The notes under the pieces were generated by a model. It did not search any database. It was not told the origin of the DNA and was given only the letters and a program-made list of their open reading frames with translations. From Serinus canaria (Eukaryota; Chordata; Aves; Passeriformes; Fringillidae): DNA of 64,000 nt. The translations under genes and the position numbers were made by a program. The first letter of the stretch is position 1, and each line of letters starts with the position of its first letter. Location: NCBI RefSeq assembly GCF_022539315.1, contig NC_066342.1, positions 17,377,346 to 17,441,345 of the forward strand, written 5' to 3'. Of the stretch, positions 1 through 12,114 are shown in pieces.

Positions 1-1000
1 CATTAATATTATGGGCCAGTATTCTCCAAAGAGGGCTATTTGCTTTAAATAGCTAGATGAGATGAATTGTTATCAGGTTAAAGCTGACAATACCAGTTGC
101 ACTGGCATTTCAAGAAATTATAATTAATGCAAGAGCAGATCCTGTCTTTTTTTCCCTAACCTTGCTCCTATATACCAGGAGCATCCCTGGGAAATCCTGG
201 GCCTGGGGGGTCTCCACTGAGAGGCTTGGGGGCTAGAGGGAATGGGAGGGGGCTGCATGAGATGTGCCACAAAAGAGGGATGAAGGCAGAGGTGTTTTGT
301 GCCCTAGTGAGCCCTGCATGGCAGCTCAACTTTCATTGAAGCAATGCTATTTGTGCTTGGAATAATAATTAAACCATAATGTGATCATAGATAAAAATAT
401 GAAAATCCAGGCAGTTCCCCTTTGCTTAAAATACAACAAAATAAAAAATCTGGAGCTAAATTAACAATGTATTCTCCTAATTATAGCCATGCTCCTGTGC
501 ATATTGGGTTGCCATGGAAACTTGCCCAGCAAACTGATATGGCCCTGGGCGCAGCAGGGAGAGAGATCTTTTGAATCTGATTTTGCTGTCAGAGTAAAAT
601 TAAGGTTTATTCTGAGGCCAGTTCTTCTGGTGAATTTATGGCTGTGGTTCTTCTGTTGATGTTCATTAACATGATCCATTTATCCGGATTACTGTTACAG
701 CAGAACTAGACAGAAAGCAACAAAGAATCCATGGTCAGAAATAAAGTTAACCTCTTGAATATTGCCCAAGAAATAAGAAAAAGGGAATGATTTTTGGGTC
801 AGTGTTTTTGAGAGCCTGGTGGGGTAAAAGAAAAAGAGGTTTAAATCCCTTGTAGGAACATTTGAGCAGGTCTGAAGGGGCTAAATGGATCCAGTTAGCT
901 AGAAAGGTGTTTAAAAGGTGGCTGATTTCTTTTTCTTTACATTTCTCAACTCAGAGTTGTGTGTATTTATATGGAAGCACTTTGATTATATGCTATCCAG
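1..1000. other. Unannotated AT-rich sequence
   Basis: I see no convincing gene, repeat boundary or RNA in this stretch. Short reading frames here have no recognisable domains. It is probably intergenic or upstream sequence relative to the CpG island further right. Confidence 0.5.
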
Positions 1001-1227
1001 AAGGACCTAGACAGGCTTGAGAGGTGGGCCCGTGTGAACCACATGAAGTTCAACAAGGCCAAGTACAAGGTCCTGCATCTGGGTGGGGCAATCCCAAGTG
1101 CAAGTAAAGGCTGGGCAGAAAATGGATGGAGAGCAGCCCTGAGGAGAATGACTTAGGGGTATTGGTGGATGAGAAGCTCAACATAACCTGGCACTGTGCA
1201 CTCAGGCCAGAAAGCCAGCTGTGTCCT

Positions 1228-1868
1228 TATGGGGTCTGGCTGTCCGTCTCTGCTCCCACACACGCTTAGGATGGTTCTTTGCACGCTGGGCCTCAAAAGA
1301 TGAGTCTGGACTCTAGGTTTTTTCGGTCTTCAGAATGGTTTATTGCTTCTTGTCTACAAAGTCCCTTCTCTGTCCAACCGGGATCTGACCAGCACGGCAG
1401 CCAAAGGCACTCTGCCCACCCCCAAGGCGGTCACATATTTTATAACAAAAACTACATATATCATATTTACTTTTTATCCCCAATACCTATCACCCTCGTC
1501 ACCAGGTACACCCTCACCCCAGACCAATCCCCAAGTGCCAACACCACAACAGAAGATGGATGACAAGAAAAAGAAAGAAGAGCCTGGTGACACGCCCTGA
1601 TTCCTCCATCTTGTCTCCATAACGCCCCTGTACCAAAACCTCATAATCTGTGATTTACTCTATAATTATGTCTTCCCTTCACCATTCACACCTGAGTGAT
1701 TCTCACAGGTTTCATCTCCTCATACATCGGTGGCACATCCCTAGATGGATCAAAATCAAGCCACCAAGTGCTTCTGGCAACATTCCAAGACTCCCAAGCG
1801 CCCCCCCCCCCCCCCAAGGGTTCTCTCGGTAGCTCTGGACATCAGGAGTGATGCGCTGAGTTCCCACA
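1228..1868 (-). mobile_element. Solo LTR of the ERV1 family
   Basis: The reverse complement runs from TGTGGGAACTC to CCCCATA and is collinear, roughly nine bases in ten by eye, with the two LTRs of the provirus at 40.8-50.3 kb. It is flanked by a perfect 6-bp target duplication, TGTCCT at 1222-1227 and 1869-1874, and sits inside a CR1 that resumes on both sides. A TATAAAA-like promoter and an AATAAA signal are present on the minus strand. A run of 16-17 C residues around 1801-1817 has expanded inside U3. No internal retroviral sequence remains, so it arose by LTR-LTR recombination. Confidence 0.93.
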
Positions 1869-2121
1869 TGTCCTGACCTGCATCAAAGGCAGGTCAAGGG
1901 AGGGGGATTCAGCCCCTCTACTCCGCTCTGGTAAGACCCCACCTGTGGTACTGCATTCAGCTCTGGAGCCCACAACATAAGAAGGATGTAGACCTGCTGG
2001 AGCGAATCTAGAGGCAGCCACAAAGATGCTCAGAGGGCTGGAGCACCTCTGCTATGGAGACAGGCTGAGAGAGTTGGGATTGTTCAGCCTGGAGGTGCCA
2101 AGGAGACCTTAGCGCACCTTC

Positions 2122-2744
2122 TGTGAAAAATGCATGATTTATGATTGGCTTTTCGCAAATATTAAAATGAATATTATATGTGTTATGTTAGGAAGTTATG
2201 CTGTATTAATTTTCTTAAGTAGTGTGTTAAATATAGTTTTAGGTTATAACATAATGTTAAAATAGAAGCTATGCTATGTAAGATACTTTTTTTAAAGAAA
2301 GGACTCGCACTGAGATAGCAGCCACAGGACACTTAAATCTTTCAGAGAAAAAGAATTTATTGCTCCCTTATCAGAAGAAACTAACTTCTTTCTGCCTTGC
2401 TCAGCCCTGAAGACACCGTCAGGATTCAGAGGAAGAAGTTGACACTGGTCAGACAGAATCCTTTGTTTGAATGGAATTTATGCATCATGTATGAGATGTG
2501 TGAATATGCAACAGGCTATTGCTTTTAAGGGTTAATCCTCGGTTAACGTGTGTCCTTTTTTGGGCTTATGCTGCCCAGAAAAAGGTACCCAGACTGTCCG
2601 TAACTCTTTGTTTTTATTGTCTCCTATTGTCCTAATCCAAATTGTTCAAATTTTTATTACTCTAATTATATTACTATTTTTATAACCATTTTATTACTAT
2701 TAAACTTTTAAAATTTCAAAAATGAGTGATTGGTGTTTTTCACA
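2122..2744 (-). mobile_element. Solo LTR, TGTGAAAAA...TTTTTCACA family
   Basis: A 623-bp insertion splits the CR1. It starts TGTGAAAAA and ends TTTTTCACA, so its tips form a 9-bp perfect inverted repeat. Flanking pentamers CCTTC (left) and CCTTT (right) look like a 5-bp target duplication with one change. AT-rich sequence and an AATAAA signal readable on the minus strand (near 2350) suggest minus orientation. No coding sequence remains. Confidence 0.8.
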
Positions 2745-3289
2745 CCTTTCAATACCTAAAGGGGCTACAAGAGAGCTGGAGAGGGACTTTGGACAAGGGC
2801 ATGGAGTGATAGGACAAGGGGCAATGGCTTCAAACTGACAAAGGGCATGTTTAGATTAGATATTGGGAAGAAATTTTTGACTATGAGGGTGGTAAGGCAC
2901 TGGCATAGGTTGCCCAGAGAAGCTGCGGTTCCCCATTCCCAGAAGTGTTAAAGGCCAGGTTGGATGGAGCTCTGAGCAACCTGGTCTAGTGGAAGATGTC
3001 CCTGCCCATGGCAGGGGGTTGGAACTAGATAATCTTTATGTTCCCTTCCAATCCAAACCTTTCAAGGATTCTGAAACGCTGTTTCCTTCTTTTAAGCTCA
3101 GTTGAAATCACCCTCCTGAAAGCTCGATGGCCATGAGAAGGGGGGATGGACTGAAGACGATGTGGTTCTAGGTCTGAATCCCAAAGGATGAGGATAGGAA
3201 CATGAGACTCACAGTGTTCAGCCCGGGCAGGGAAAGGTGTGTGTGTAGAGGGAAGTAACTAGCAGCAAAAAGGCTGCTCTGCGACCTGG

Positions 3290-4070
3290 TCGGTCTCAGC
3301 CGCCCCGCCGGGCTGGCATCTCGGTAGTTGCGGGGGTACCGGCAGAGCCTCGGGGCCCAGGGGATCCGGCCGTGGCGGGCAGGCTGGACCCAGGTCCAGG
3401 CCCGAACTACTTCTCCCGACAGGCCCGACGGGAAGGCTGGTGGCAGGGCGGGGAGGATCGGGTCCGAATGGGCGGTGCGTCACTCCTTGGCCGCCCCGGC
3501 TTGTCTCTGCAGAGCCGGATTCTCTTCCCCGACGGGTGACGTTCCTAGTGTCCCTCCGCATTTATCCCGCACCTCAGCGCTGCGCCCATGAACATCCCGG
3601 CGGGGGTCTGATTGCACCCAGTGCCCCGCACGGTAAGGCCGGGGCGGAGGGGGGGGGGCATGACAAAGCAGCGGCGAAGCAGGGGGGTGAGCACTTCCGG
3701 CCTTTGTCTCCCTAGGAAAGAATCAAACCCCCACGCGCCGAGCTGCCGTGGGTCTGGGGTGTTGTTTTCCACACGGACCCCGTTTCTCATCTGGTACCGG
3801 CGACGGTGCTACCCGAGTGGCCTCGTCCCGGGTGGGTTTCCCCCCTTCGCTGACATTCTGTGCGTGGACTTGTAGCCCTCCCTCCCGCCATGATATTCTC
3901 TCCTGGAAAAGGTGAGAGGCGGGCAGGGCAGTAACTGCGGCGGCAAGGTCCAGGGACGGATTTGGATACGCTCCCAGCCTCTGGAAGCTTCCTAGCAGCT
4001 TCATTAGCCCTGTCAAAGGGCAGAGCTGACCTCTCTCTCCGGGTCCTCCGGCGAGCCCCCCCACGGACAA
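3290..4070. promoter_or_regulatory. CpG island, candidate CTIF promoter and exon 1
   Basis: This is a GC- and CpG-rich block in an otherwise AT-rich region, with many CG dinucleotides and GC boxes. It is the only such block upstream of the CTIF coding exons, and the likely direction is +. A plausible 5' splice donor, ACG followed by GTAAGG, lies at 3632/3633, which would close a non-coding first exon ending at 3632. Overlapping reading frames on both strands are by-products of high GC content. The assignment to CTIF is inference from position. It could instead serve an unrelated or bidirectional transcript. Confidence 0.5.
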
Positions 4071-4104
4071 AAAGGAGAGGGAGACCCATTGGGTCCCCAT
4101 CGCA

Positions 4105-4428
4105 ATGACTATTTTTCATCGTGGTCCCTGCCGCAGCAAAGGTGGCGGAGCTTCCTGTACAGCAGCATCTGCAGACACAATGGTACCACCTGGTTTAGCC
4201 TTGAGCATCTTCATCTTCACAGCGGGGACGTTCTCACTGGGAATGCTGCTGTGTGGTACCGAGGTGGGAGCATCTCTCACCTCCTGGGAGGTGCTTGTCT
4301 TTGGTGCAGGATTTGGTTTGGGTGTAGCAAGTGAGGACACAGCAGGGACTCAATTTTGTTTTATTTTATGGTTATCATTTTCCTGCAGAGTCATTCGGGC
4401 TGCATGTGGTCTCAGGGGCTGTGGGTGA
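4105..4428 (+). other. Unrecognised reading frame with hydrophobic stretch
   Basis: Just downstream of the CpG island, a 107-codon + frame contains two hydrophobic, glycine-rich segments (about residues 28-48 and 62-77) that could be membrane helices. An antisense frame of 74 codons overlaps it. I recognise neither protein, see no conserved splice structure, and cannot tell a real exon from chance. Listed as unproven. Confidence 0.2.
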
Positions 4429-4429
4429 C

Positions 4430-5395
4430 AGTAGGGGAAAACAGATGTTGTGGCAGCGGAGCAGTTGGCAGTTGTGAGACTTTTTTGCCACAGCTGCCCC
4501 CAGCAATGCTGAACGGCTGGAGGCACATTTGCTGGTTATCCCTGGCATCCCAATGCCTCAAAACTCAGTCCTTGGAGTTGTTTTTCCATAAAGTGAGACT
4601 AAGATTCATCTCCTGGGGCTGTTACATGTGTTAGGCTCCTTTGGAAGGGGTGAGACTCCCACTAGTAAGACCCCACACTGGCTAAGGTAGCAATGCCATT
4701 AGATTGGAAAGGGGCAGGTGCAGCATGATGTGGAGGGCTGGAGTGCCCTGGGCCTCTCTGGAGACCTGATAGCTCCTCTGAAATAGGCTGTTTCCACATG
4801 TCCATTTGTGTCACTTTCACTCCTGCTTCAGTAATCCATTGTTCTTCCTCCACCACTCAAGCAGGTATGGGATGAAGCTTGAAGTCATGGCCTTGTTAAC
4901 AGAAATAAAAAAGGTGTGAAGGAGCAGAGGATATACTGAGCTTCCAGGTTGTTTCTCTCAACCCAAAGATACCAAAATTAAGCCAGGAGATTTAATAGTC
5001 ACTCCCCTCCAAAATCTAGAAAGGCTTTTTGATGGTAGACTATCCTCTGAGCATTCAGATGATGGCAGGGGAGTACCACATGGGATGGAGAGGGAAGCAT
5101 CCCATTCCCCTTGCAGCTTATGTGACCCTGACAAGCAAATATCCACACTCTGCCTCCAGTGAGTAGAAAAAACATTTTATTGTGTTGATATACATTATGT
5201 TTCCAAATAAGGACCGTACCATAAAGACTTTGTTGTGCCATTGATGATCCTGAGGTCCAAGAGCAAAACCTTGCACTGGACTTTATTCTCAAGCCTTGGG
5301 TAAAATGTGTGGGGTTGCAGTTTCCCTGCTTTAAGTGTGTTATCTTTGGCAGAGAGATTGTTACCAAAAATTCAGTAAAATAAAGAAACTCCTTA
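4430..5395. other. Intron-like sequence without recognisable features
   Basis: Mixed-composition sequence with only short unconserved reading frames. Nothing here matches a repeat family or gene that I can name. Confidence 0.4.
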
Positions 5396-5399
5396 ACAC

Positions 5400-5850
5400 C
5401 AACATAGCATTAAGAAGCAGGCATTCTTTATTTGGCTGGATGCACAATGGAGGGGGGAAGGATAGCTCCTCCCAAAGCCGTGCATACTGGGTACATGAAA
5501 GTTTCTGTTTATATACTGTGTTCTACATACATATTCATTGATTGTCTTGGACTAAACATACATATGATAATCATTTCCCCAAAATCATTAACACATTTCC
5601 CCTCCCCTTTACGCACGCCTTCTTCTGTCCTGGGGGTCTCTCTGGTGGTCCTTAGTGGTCAAGGACCCAATATTCCAGTTGACCTGGTTGAGTTGGCAAG
5701 GCACTGGTGCTGCTGAACTTCCAGTTCCCCTTCTCACACAATGGGCACTGTGCAATTCCATAGGCCAGTGGTTTTGGTAGAACAAGCATTGTGTTAGCTC
5801 ACCAAGTGTAGAAAATTTATCATCTGGTAACAAGATTAGTGGTGTCTGAG
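5400..5850 (-). mobile_element. Probable LTR fragment, minus orientation
   Basis: The segment begins with a CA-rich tip followed within about 30 bp by TTTATT, the complement of an AATAAA signal. It continues through pyrimidine-rich and AT-rich blocks of the sort seen in avian ERVL-type LTRs read backwards. Boundaries are approximate and no target duplication was found. Confidence 0.4.
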
Positions 5851-6869
5851 GAAGTTCAGGCTGTGCTTGTATGTGATGCTTCTTCCTTCTGAGCTCTATC
5901 TGAGCCCTTCTTGCAATGTGGATACTGTACCAGAGGGCTCTGAATTTGAGGTGTTGTGGTTAGTGTCTTGTTGAACTTGTCCAGCTCTTGTCTCAGGTCA
6001 CCTGGAGGGTTAAGTCTAGCACCCAGGAGCTCCCCTGCTGATGGGAGACTGGAGAAACTGTGGAGATAAAGTAAACATCAGCTCTGCCACTTGCAATGGG
6101 ATTTGGGAGAGGAGTGAGCTTCCTGAAGGGCTTGGCTGGGTTTGACACCTTCATTTTCATAGCTGAGTCAACCTCATCCACAAATGGGATGGGAGTACTC
6201 GGTCTATGCAGGGTTCCTGAGAGGTGTGAAATATAATGTGCAAAGCATGAAAACATACTTGATAATTGTTATCCCTTGATCCAAACTGTGGGAGCTGACA
6301 AGGTGCTGAGCTTCATCTTTAGATGTCTCTCCTTCAGCACTTGATCTCGAATGAGAAAAATACTTTTTTTGCTCTCTCAGCATCCTCACTTTGGGATGAA
6401 GCACTCCCTGGTGTTCACTCTACCGGGGTCTCCTGGTGAGGACAAATTTTGCTCACTGATTCTCCCATTTCATTTTGGGTTTCTCTCCTGTTTCCTCTTT
6501 TCATCCTTGCTGCTGCTTGGTCTTTTCCCAGCAGGAGTGGTATGAAATCGTGGTAGTTATCACTGGTTGAGTTTTTGTCTGCTGATCCCTGCAGAACAGC
6601 AAGAAAACCCTCCTCGGCCTTATTTAATTTCATGTTCTTGCTGCTCAAGTGAGTCTTTGGGGTCTTGTGTATTTGTAAGGAGTTACAGCTAAAAAAATAG
6701 CAAGACCCTATGGTATCTAAGGAAGCTGGGGGCAGCAGATGAGTGTCTCAGTTTAGAGACAAGTTTAGAAGAAAAACACTCTGGAATGAGTGTTTCCTCT
6801 AAAAAAAAAGGGTTCCAACAATCATTTTCTGCCAATAAGAGATGAATACTAGTGGATGAAAGTGAAAAA

Positions 6870-7400
6870 ACCCCAACCATTTATTGAAAGAGTGCCCACA
6901 TGGCACAAAAAAAATAATATGGTGTCGGCTCCTGTTTCAAGGAAAAAAAACCAAAGAAAAGGTTCATGCAGCAGCTCGGGCAAACAGATGAGAACCTGGT
7001 GAATCTCTGGTGTTGGTCCCCTCTTCACAGCAGATGAAGCAGGTGGATTTGGTGTCCTTTTCTCTCGTCAGTTTGGCTTTTCTGAGGTCTCAGGCCATAA
7101 GGGAGCAGCCCCATGCCTTCCTGCTGGTCACTGGCCGATTCCTCTCCTGTTGATTGTTCTCTCTAACCTTGGACCAAAACCAAACTGTCCAATTCAAGAA
7201 AAAAACTGCCAAAGGATTGCTGTCACAATTTCCAAGGCCAGGGAAAGAAAAAAACCAACTTGTTACCTAAGCTAACAAAACCCCAAACTAGCTAAGCAAA
7301 AAAACCCCAAAAAATGCAGTCTACAAGGCACCACGGATGCCTGGGGAGTGAAGCTTTGAAGAAAGCCTGCCAAAAAGCCCCGAGGCTCCCCCCTTTCCCC
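6870..7400 (-). repeat. Possible degraded LTR or LTR-like repeat
   Basis: The block has a TTTATTGAAAG start (complement of a poly(A) signal), several A-rich interruptions and a pyrimidine-rich right end, a layout resembling an old antisense LTR. I found no duplications or second copy, so this is tentative. Confidence 0.25.
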
Positions 7401-7879
7401 CTGGACCCACCTTAAAGCTACAGCAACCATTTCTGGGCATAGAGCAGATGATCAGGAAATAGAGTATCATCATAAAATCACCCCAAGACAAGAGCTATTT
7501 CAGGAGCTCTTTGGGGCACATTTAGTATATCGCCTGACTATTTCAATGGAGCAATTGAATATTGTTAATTATTTCACCGTTTTTATGTTTTGCAGAAGTA
7601 TTGAGACATTTACATTACTTATGCCATTGTTAAGTTTCAAAGTTAACAGTGTGGCGCTGTTTGGGGTAACTCATAGTCTTCATCAGATTGGGAAAAGGAC
7701 AGCTCTTCCTGTCTTGAAAATCTGGAAGCATTGAGGCTTCTGGATGAGCCTTAGGATGTTCTGAAACTTCTTGGAGAAGGTACAGTTCTGCTACCTGAGT
7801 ATAATTAGCATGTTACTGAGTCATCCAAAATAAAGCACTACTGTAGCTAACCAATAATTTTCTGTTTGAGGCCCTGGAT

Positions 7880-7940
7880 ATTTTATTTTTATTTATTTAT
7901 GTATGTATGTATGTGTGTGTGTGTGCATATATATATATTC
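7880..7940. repeat. Compound microsatellite (TTTA/TATG/GT/AT)
   Basis: Consecutive simple arrays are visible: TTTA-type repeats, then four TATG units, then GT repeats, then AT repeats. Confidence 0.95.
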
Positions 7941-8157
7941 ATTTACAGCATAGATGCCTTGCTAGTGATCCTAAGAAAAATACGTTTCCTGTTTGGTTCA
8001 GACTGAAATGGGAATAACATGGGACACTCTCAAAACTTTTGTGCATTTAACCATCAACTTTCCTGCTAAAAAGAGAGGTTTTGTTTCTTCCACATCTACT
8101 TTGGGCTGTGCCATGGTCAGGCTTCTGCAATGTAGAGGTACTTCAACAGTGGCCAGG

Positions 8158-8542
8158 TGTCACCGACATGTTTTATGAAAAATCCTTTACTTAGGATTTT
8201 TCCCATCCTGAGAGCTGAGAGGCCTCAGGAACAAACTGTAAACAATTCTTATCTGCTGCTGTGGAATGCAACGGGGGGAGTCTGTGATTGGCCCCGTCAA
8301 ACTGTTTCCAAGTAAGAGCCTATCACAGAACACCTGTCCGGGTCGGTCTCGGTCTGAGAAGAGTTTAGTTTACATTCCTATTCTATTCTTAGCATAGCTT
8401 TGTAGTGAAATCCTTCTCTCTATTCTTTTAGTATAGTTTTTATATATTATATATCATATAATAATAAATCAAGCCTTCTGATACATGGAGTCAACTTTGT
8501 CGTCTCTTCCCTCATTATGGGACCCCTGAGAACGGGGTAACA
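8158..8542 (+). mobile_element. Solo LTR, TGTCACCGACATG family, copy 1
   Basis: A 385-bp LTR runs from TGTCACCGACATG to GGGGTAACA and is bounded by a perfect 6-bp duplication, GCCAGG at 8152-8157 and 8543-8548. An AATAAA signal at 8463-8468 gives + orientation. The same family recurs at 27,645, 58,890 and 61,487 on the minus strand, so the LTR is multi-copy within this single locus. The canonical TG...CA tips and 6-bp duplication point to a class II (beta-like) retrovirus. Confidence 0.93.
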
Positions 8543-8549
8543 GCCAGGA

Positions 8550-9540
8550 ATGGGGATGGTGTCTCTATTGTGGGTGGATTGCGAAAAATTTGTTAGGGAA
8601 AGTAATGGATTTGAGATCTTTGCTGTTTTGAGTTAGCTTTGGAGACTCCTTTGAGGCAGTCCATTGACCTCTGAGGCTTTAGGGACCACAGCTTGACTAG
8701 ATGTGGTCTTGTGCTTACTTCAGAAAAGTCACTACTCCCATCTCCTATAGAGACAATCCTTGGCCTCCTCTGTCCTCCAGGCATGTAACAGTTGTGGTAC
8801 AGGAGAAGAAAAACCTTGTTTCTTAGGTGGTAGGAGAAACTGTGGTGATACAACTTAAACTTCTGCCTCTACTATCTCTGTAGGACCAAATCCTGCCACA
8901 CCTGTTGGCTAGGAGCCTGTCACAAGAGTATTTTATAATGTGCAACCACTTCTTGAGGGCATTTCTTCTGTGGCCACCAGCACTGGCTCAGCTTCATCTT
9001 CTTCCTTAGCATGGTTGTGTTCACCATGCTGCTGGGTGGTGATGGAAGTCATCTGCATCTCTCAAGTGGCAAGATGGAAAGGATTATGGATGGGATGACA
9101 TATCCATGATGGGGATGTCCCTGAGATGGGGAGTGGAGCTGGGCGGCTGTGTGGTGCGCCTCATCCCTTGGTGTCACGTCATGCCTGGGTGATCTGAGGA
9201 TGCATGATGTGGGCTTCCACAAGCTTCTAATTTCTCACCAGCAATTTTAATTTGCTTTAATGCAAAAGAAAACAACCTAACCAACCTTCCCCCTCCCTCT
9301 GGAGCTGTCCTGGCTCACTGGGACTGGTTTGTACAGCCTGTGCTGACCTGGGAAGGGTTCACCACCACTGGAACCTGCCCCATGCTGGAGCAGAAACTAC
9401 AGGGAGACACACAGCTGCCACCAGCTTTCTCAGCCACCTGTGATGGGGAACCATTAATGGGGTTCATAATTAATTCTGAAAAATGCTTTTGAACTCATAA
9501 AATCCTGGAGGAGCTGTGTTGCTTGGCTTGTGTTCACTGG
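8550..9540. other. Intron-like sequence, no recognised feature
   Basis: I find no coding, RNA or repeat signal that I can name. The reading frames present are short and unconserved. Confidence 0.4.
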
Positions 9541-9654
9541 GACCTTGGGAGAAGGTATCTTGTAATTTAAATGATCAGATTTTAATGTAACTTAAACCTA
9601 AGGTCACTCATCTCTATAACAAAAAAATTGTATCTTGTAATTTAAATGAGCATA

Positions 9655-10035
9655 TTTCAACAGAACTTAAACCTAACTTCACTGAAACTTAATGTCACTT
9701 AAACGTAACAGAAAGAACACCTAACAGAACTTAGCATTACTGAAACTGAACAGAAATTAATCTTAATAGAATTTAAACTTAACAGAACTTAAACTGAACA
9801 ACACTTAAACTTAACTCTGCTTAGTTATCAACACTTAAGCGTGACAGAAATTAAACTTTACAGAACTTAACCTCAACAGAACTTAAATTTACCAGAACCT
9901 AAACTTAGCAGAATTCAAATGCAACAGAACTTCAAATTAACAGAATGTAAACCTAACATCACTTAAATTTAACAACACTTAAGCTTAACAGAACTGAAAC
10001 AGAACTGAAAATTAACATCGCCTAAATTTAACAAA
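9655..10035. repeat. Degenerate minisatellite, about 15-bp AACAGAACTTAAACT-like unit
   Basis: Roughly two dozen imperfect units of the form AACAGAACTTAAACTT, with AACA(A)CACTTAAACTT variants, follow one another. The unit length drifts between about 14 and 17 bp. A 20-bp segment beginning GTATCTTGTAATTT occurs just before the array and again about 75 bp further on, suggesting that the left flank was duplicated with it. The + strand is strongly A- and T-rich with very little G. There is no coding potential. Confidence 0.85.
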
Positions 10036-10956
10036 AGTCAGAGTTGAGAGTGTTCCTTTAAAGTTTCAGATACAACAGAATTTAACTCATTTTGACTCCA
10101 TCGTTACAAGAAAGCTACTGAAAATTTGTCATAGAGCAGTTAAACATCAATGAACAATATACAGGCAAACAACTGATTTGTAAATGAAATACTGGCAACA
10201 TGGATTTATTGGAGAGATTATAAAGGTGTGACAAATACATTGTGATTTTATATAACTTAGTTTTGGGAATAGCTCATGGTAAATGTAAGTATTATTGAAA
10301 ATACCCATTCATAGTCAGGACTGTTCTGGTGTAAGCATAACTTTGCCAGGGTATTTTAAAGTGCAGCTTTACTCAGAAAAATGACAACAGTGTGTATCTT
10401 GGCAAATTGCACTTCAAACCTGTTCAGTTCGCAGATGGTAAGACAGATTTTCAAGATTGCCTGTACAATAGATTTGAGCTTGGACTATTAAAGGTAATGG
10501 GATATAAATATTTAAAGCTAAACCAGCAAGGACCTAGTTATATAATACTGCCATGAGTTTTGCACATGTAACTCAGTTAGGTCAGTGGGTGTGTAAGACT
10601 GACACTTGTATATAAACAGCTACAAAGTCATGGTGTCAGATGATTCTAAAAGAGTGAGCTACTGTTTACAGCACTTGTGGTCCATCAATGTACTTATGCT
10701 GTTTTGATGTCAAGTCCAATTTCAATTTATATGTGGCAAGGAAGAATAACTACACTTGAATCACTAAGTAGCTGTACCTATCCAAAATGCTGTCATATGT
10801 TTCTTCATGGCGAAAGAGTCACAATAAAATTACCTTATCAAAGCTGTGAAAAAGGCGAGCGAACAGGCAAAGCTGGTGCAATTCTGTCTGCTTTTACAGT
10901 GGAGAGGTGTGAGCTAATTATATCTTATACTCAATGGAAATAATTCCAATATATGT

Positions 10957-11505
10957 CTGGATGGGACTTGTCCGGGCTTGTCTAGCCTCTGCTGCTTGAC
11001 CGAAAGGCGGCACTGCGGTGGTTTCACCTCAGAGACACCTCTGGCTGGCTGGTAGCTGCAGCTGGCACTGGAGACAAGTTCAGACATGCAAAAGCCCTGG
11101 TTTACCTCTGTGCAGATGCTTTAAGGCAAGGTGAAGGAAGGAGTGGATTCTGCCAGAGTTTTGATCCAGAGTTTATTCAGACAGCAGGCTTCTGAATCCC
11201 ATAACTACTAACAGAATAACGAACTGCATGGTTGCTGGCTCTTTTAACCCCCAGGAGAGGGGAGGGGTAAGGAACCCACCAACCAGGTACAGGGTGGGCA
11301 GGTCTCAGGTGCAAAGGACACTTGGGTGGGCCAATGGACCCCCCAGGGATACAGGGCATCTTTTGAACTCTGCCAATCACTCAATGCCCCTCTGGAATGC
11401 CAGGATTGACAGACATCACCCAGCAGGTTTCAGGGCGGGGAGGGGGGGAAGTGTTTGACACCTGGGAAAGGACAGGGATACCTGAGACAAACTATGACAT
11501 CACAC
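10957..11505 (-). mobile_element. Probable LTR, minus orientation
   Basis: The segment starts TGTCTGG and contains a TTTATTCAGAC motif (complement of a poly(A) signal) near 11,172 and a GC-rich promoter-like part (11,230-11,460). This is the reverse layout of U5-R-U3. The right end, near a TGACATCACA tip, is uncertain and I could not match flanking duplications. Confidence 0.45.
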
Positions 11506-11509
11506 TGCT

Positions 11510-12110
11510 GCAATTCTCAAATAGCTGCTGCAGATAAAGCTCAGGGTTTGCCTTCAAGTGAGCAAAGGAATGCCTGATTTACAAGTGGCATGGGCCTCCC
11601 CTAGCTAATTGCTCCCTGCAGGTAAATGATGCAATGTTTTGACATCAAGCTTGAAAGTTAATTGCTATGGTGTAATATTTTGTTCCATTAATATCCACTT
11701 GAAGTATTTCCAAGGAGGGATCTATGGAATTTTCTAAGGGGCCACAATACCTTACAAATATTAATCTTGCTATCCACAAACTAAAACATTATCTACATAG
11801 TGATAAATGGTGCTCTCAGGGTACCAACTTACAAATATGTTTTCAGGTATACAAGTTTCTAATTTTTGTGGTAACAGCTAACTGAACAAAGAATCAATAT
11901 TAATTCAGTCTAATCAGACTTTTTAATCAAAATTCCTGAAAAAGCAGTATACATCCCACATGGCAAGTTTTACCAGTCGTGCAATATATCAGCATTTCTG
12001 TTGAAGAATTTAGACCTTGCTATGCTACCACCATGCAGGAAGACTCTACATTCACACAGCTAGCCTTTAATCTCTCCAATAAACAGTCCTGTAAAAATAC
12101 ACAAGTCACT
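11510..12110. other. AT-rich sequence without recognised features
   Basis: No repeat boundary or gene could be supported here. Confidence 0.4.
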
Positions 12111-12114
12111 GAAA

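Larger units (their letters stand above)
1001..3075 (+). mobile_element. CR1 LINE, 3' half, split by two solo LTRs
   Basis: The first piece (1001-1227) encodes the LERWA / MKFN(K) / VLHLG-type end of the CR1 reverse transcriptase. The second (1869-2121) and third (2745-3075) continue the same CR1 sequence through the non-coding tail, including the conserved 'accagattgg...ggttggaactagat' type 3' end. The element is 5'-truncated, as most avian CR1 copies are. Two retroviral LTRs are inserted in it, and CR1 homology resumes exactly on the far side of each, which fixes the LTR boundaries. Stops show that it is dead. No target duplication of the CR1 itself is visible. Confidence 0.9.

Noticed and set aside
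461..679. 72-codon minus frame at the left end
   Set aside because: No domain, splice context or repeat match. Consistent with chance.
9655..10035. CRISPR-like array
   Set aside because: The units are short, degenerate and without spacers, in a vertebrate genome.
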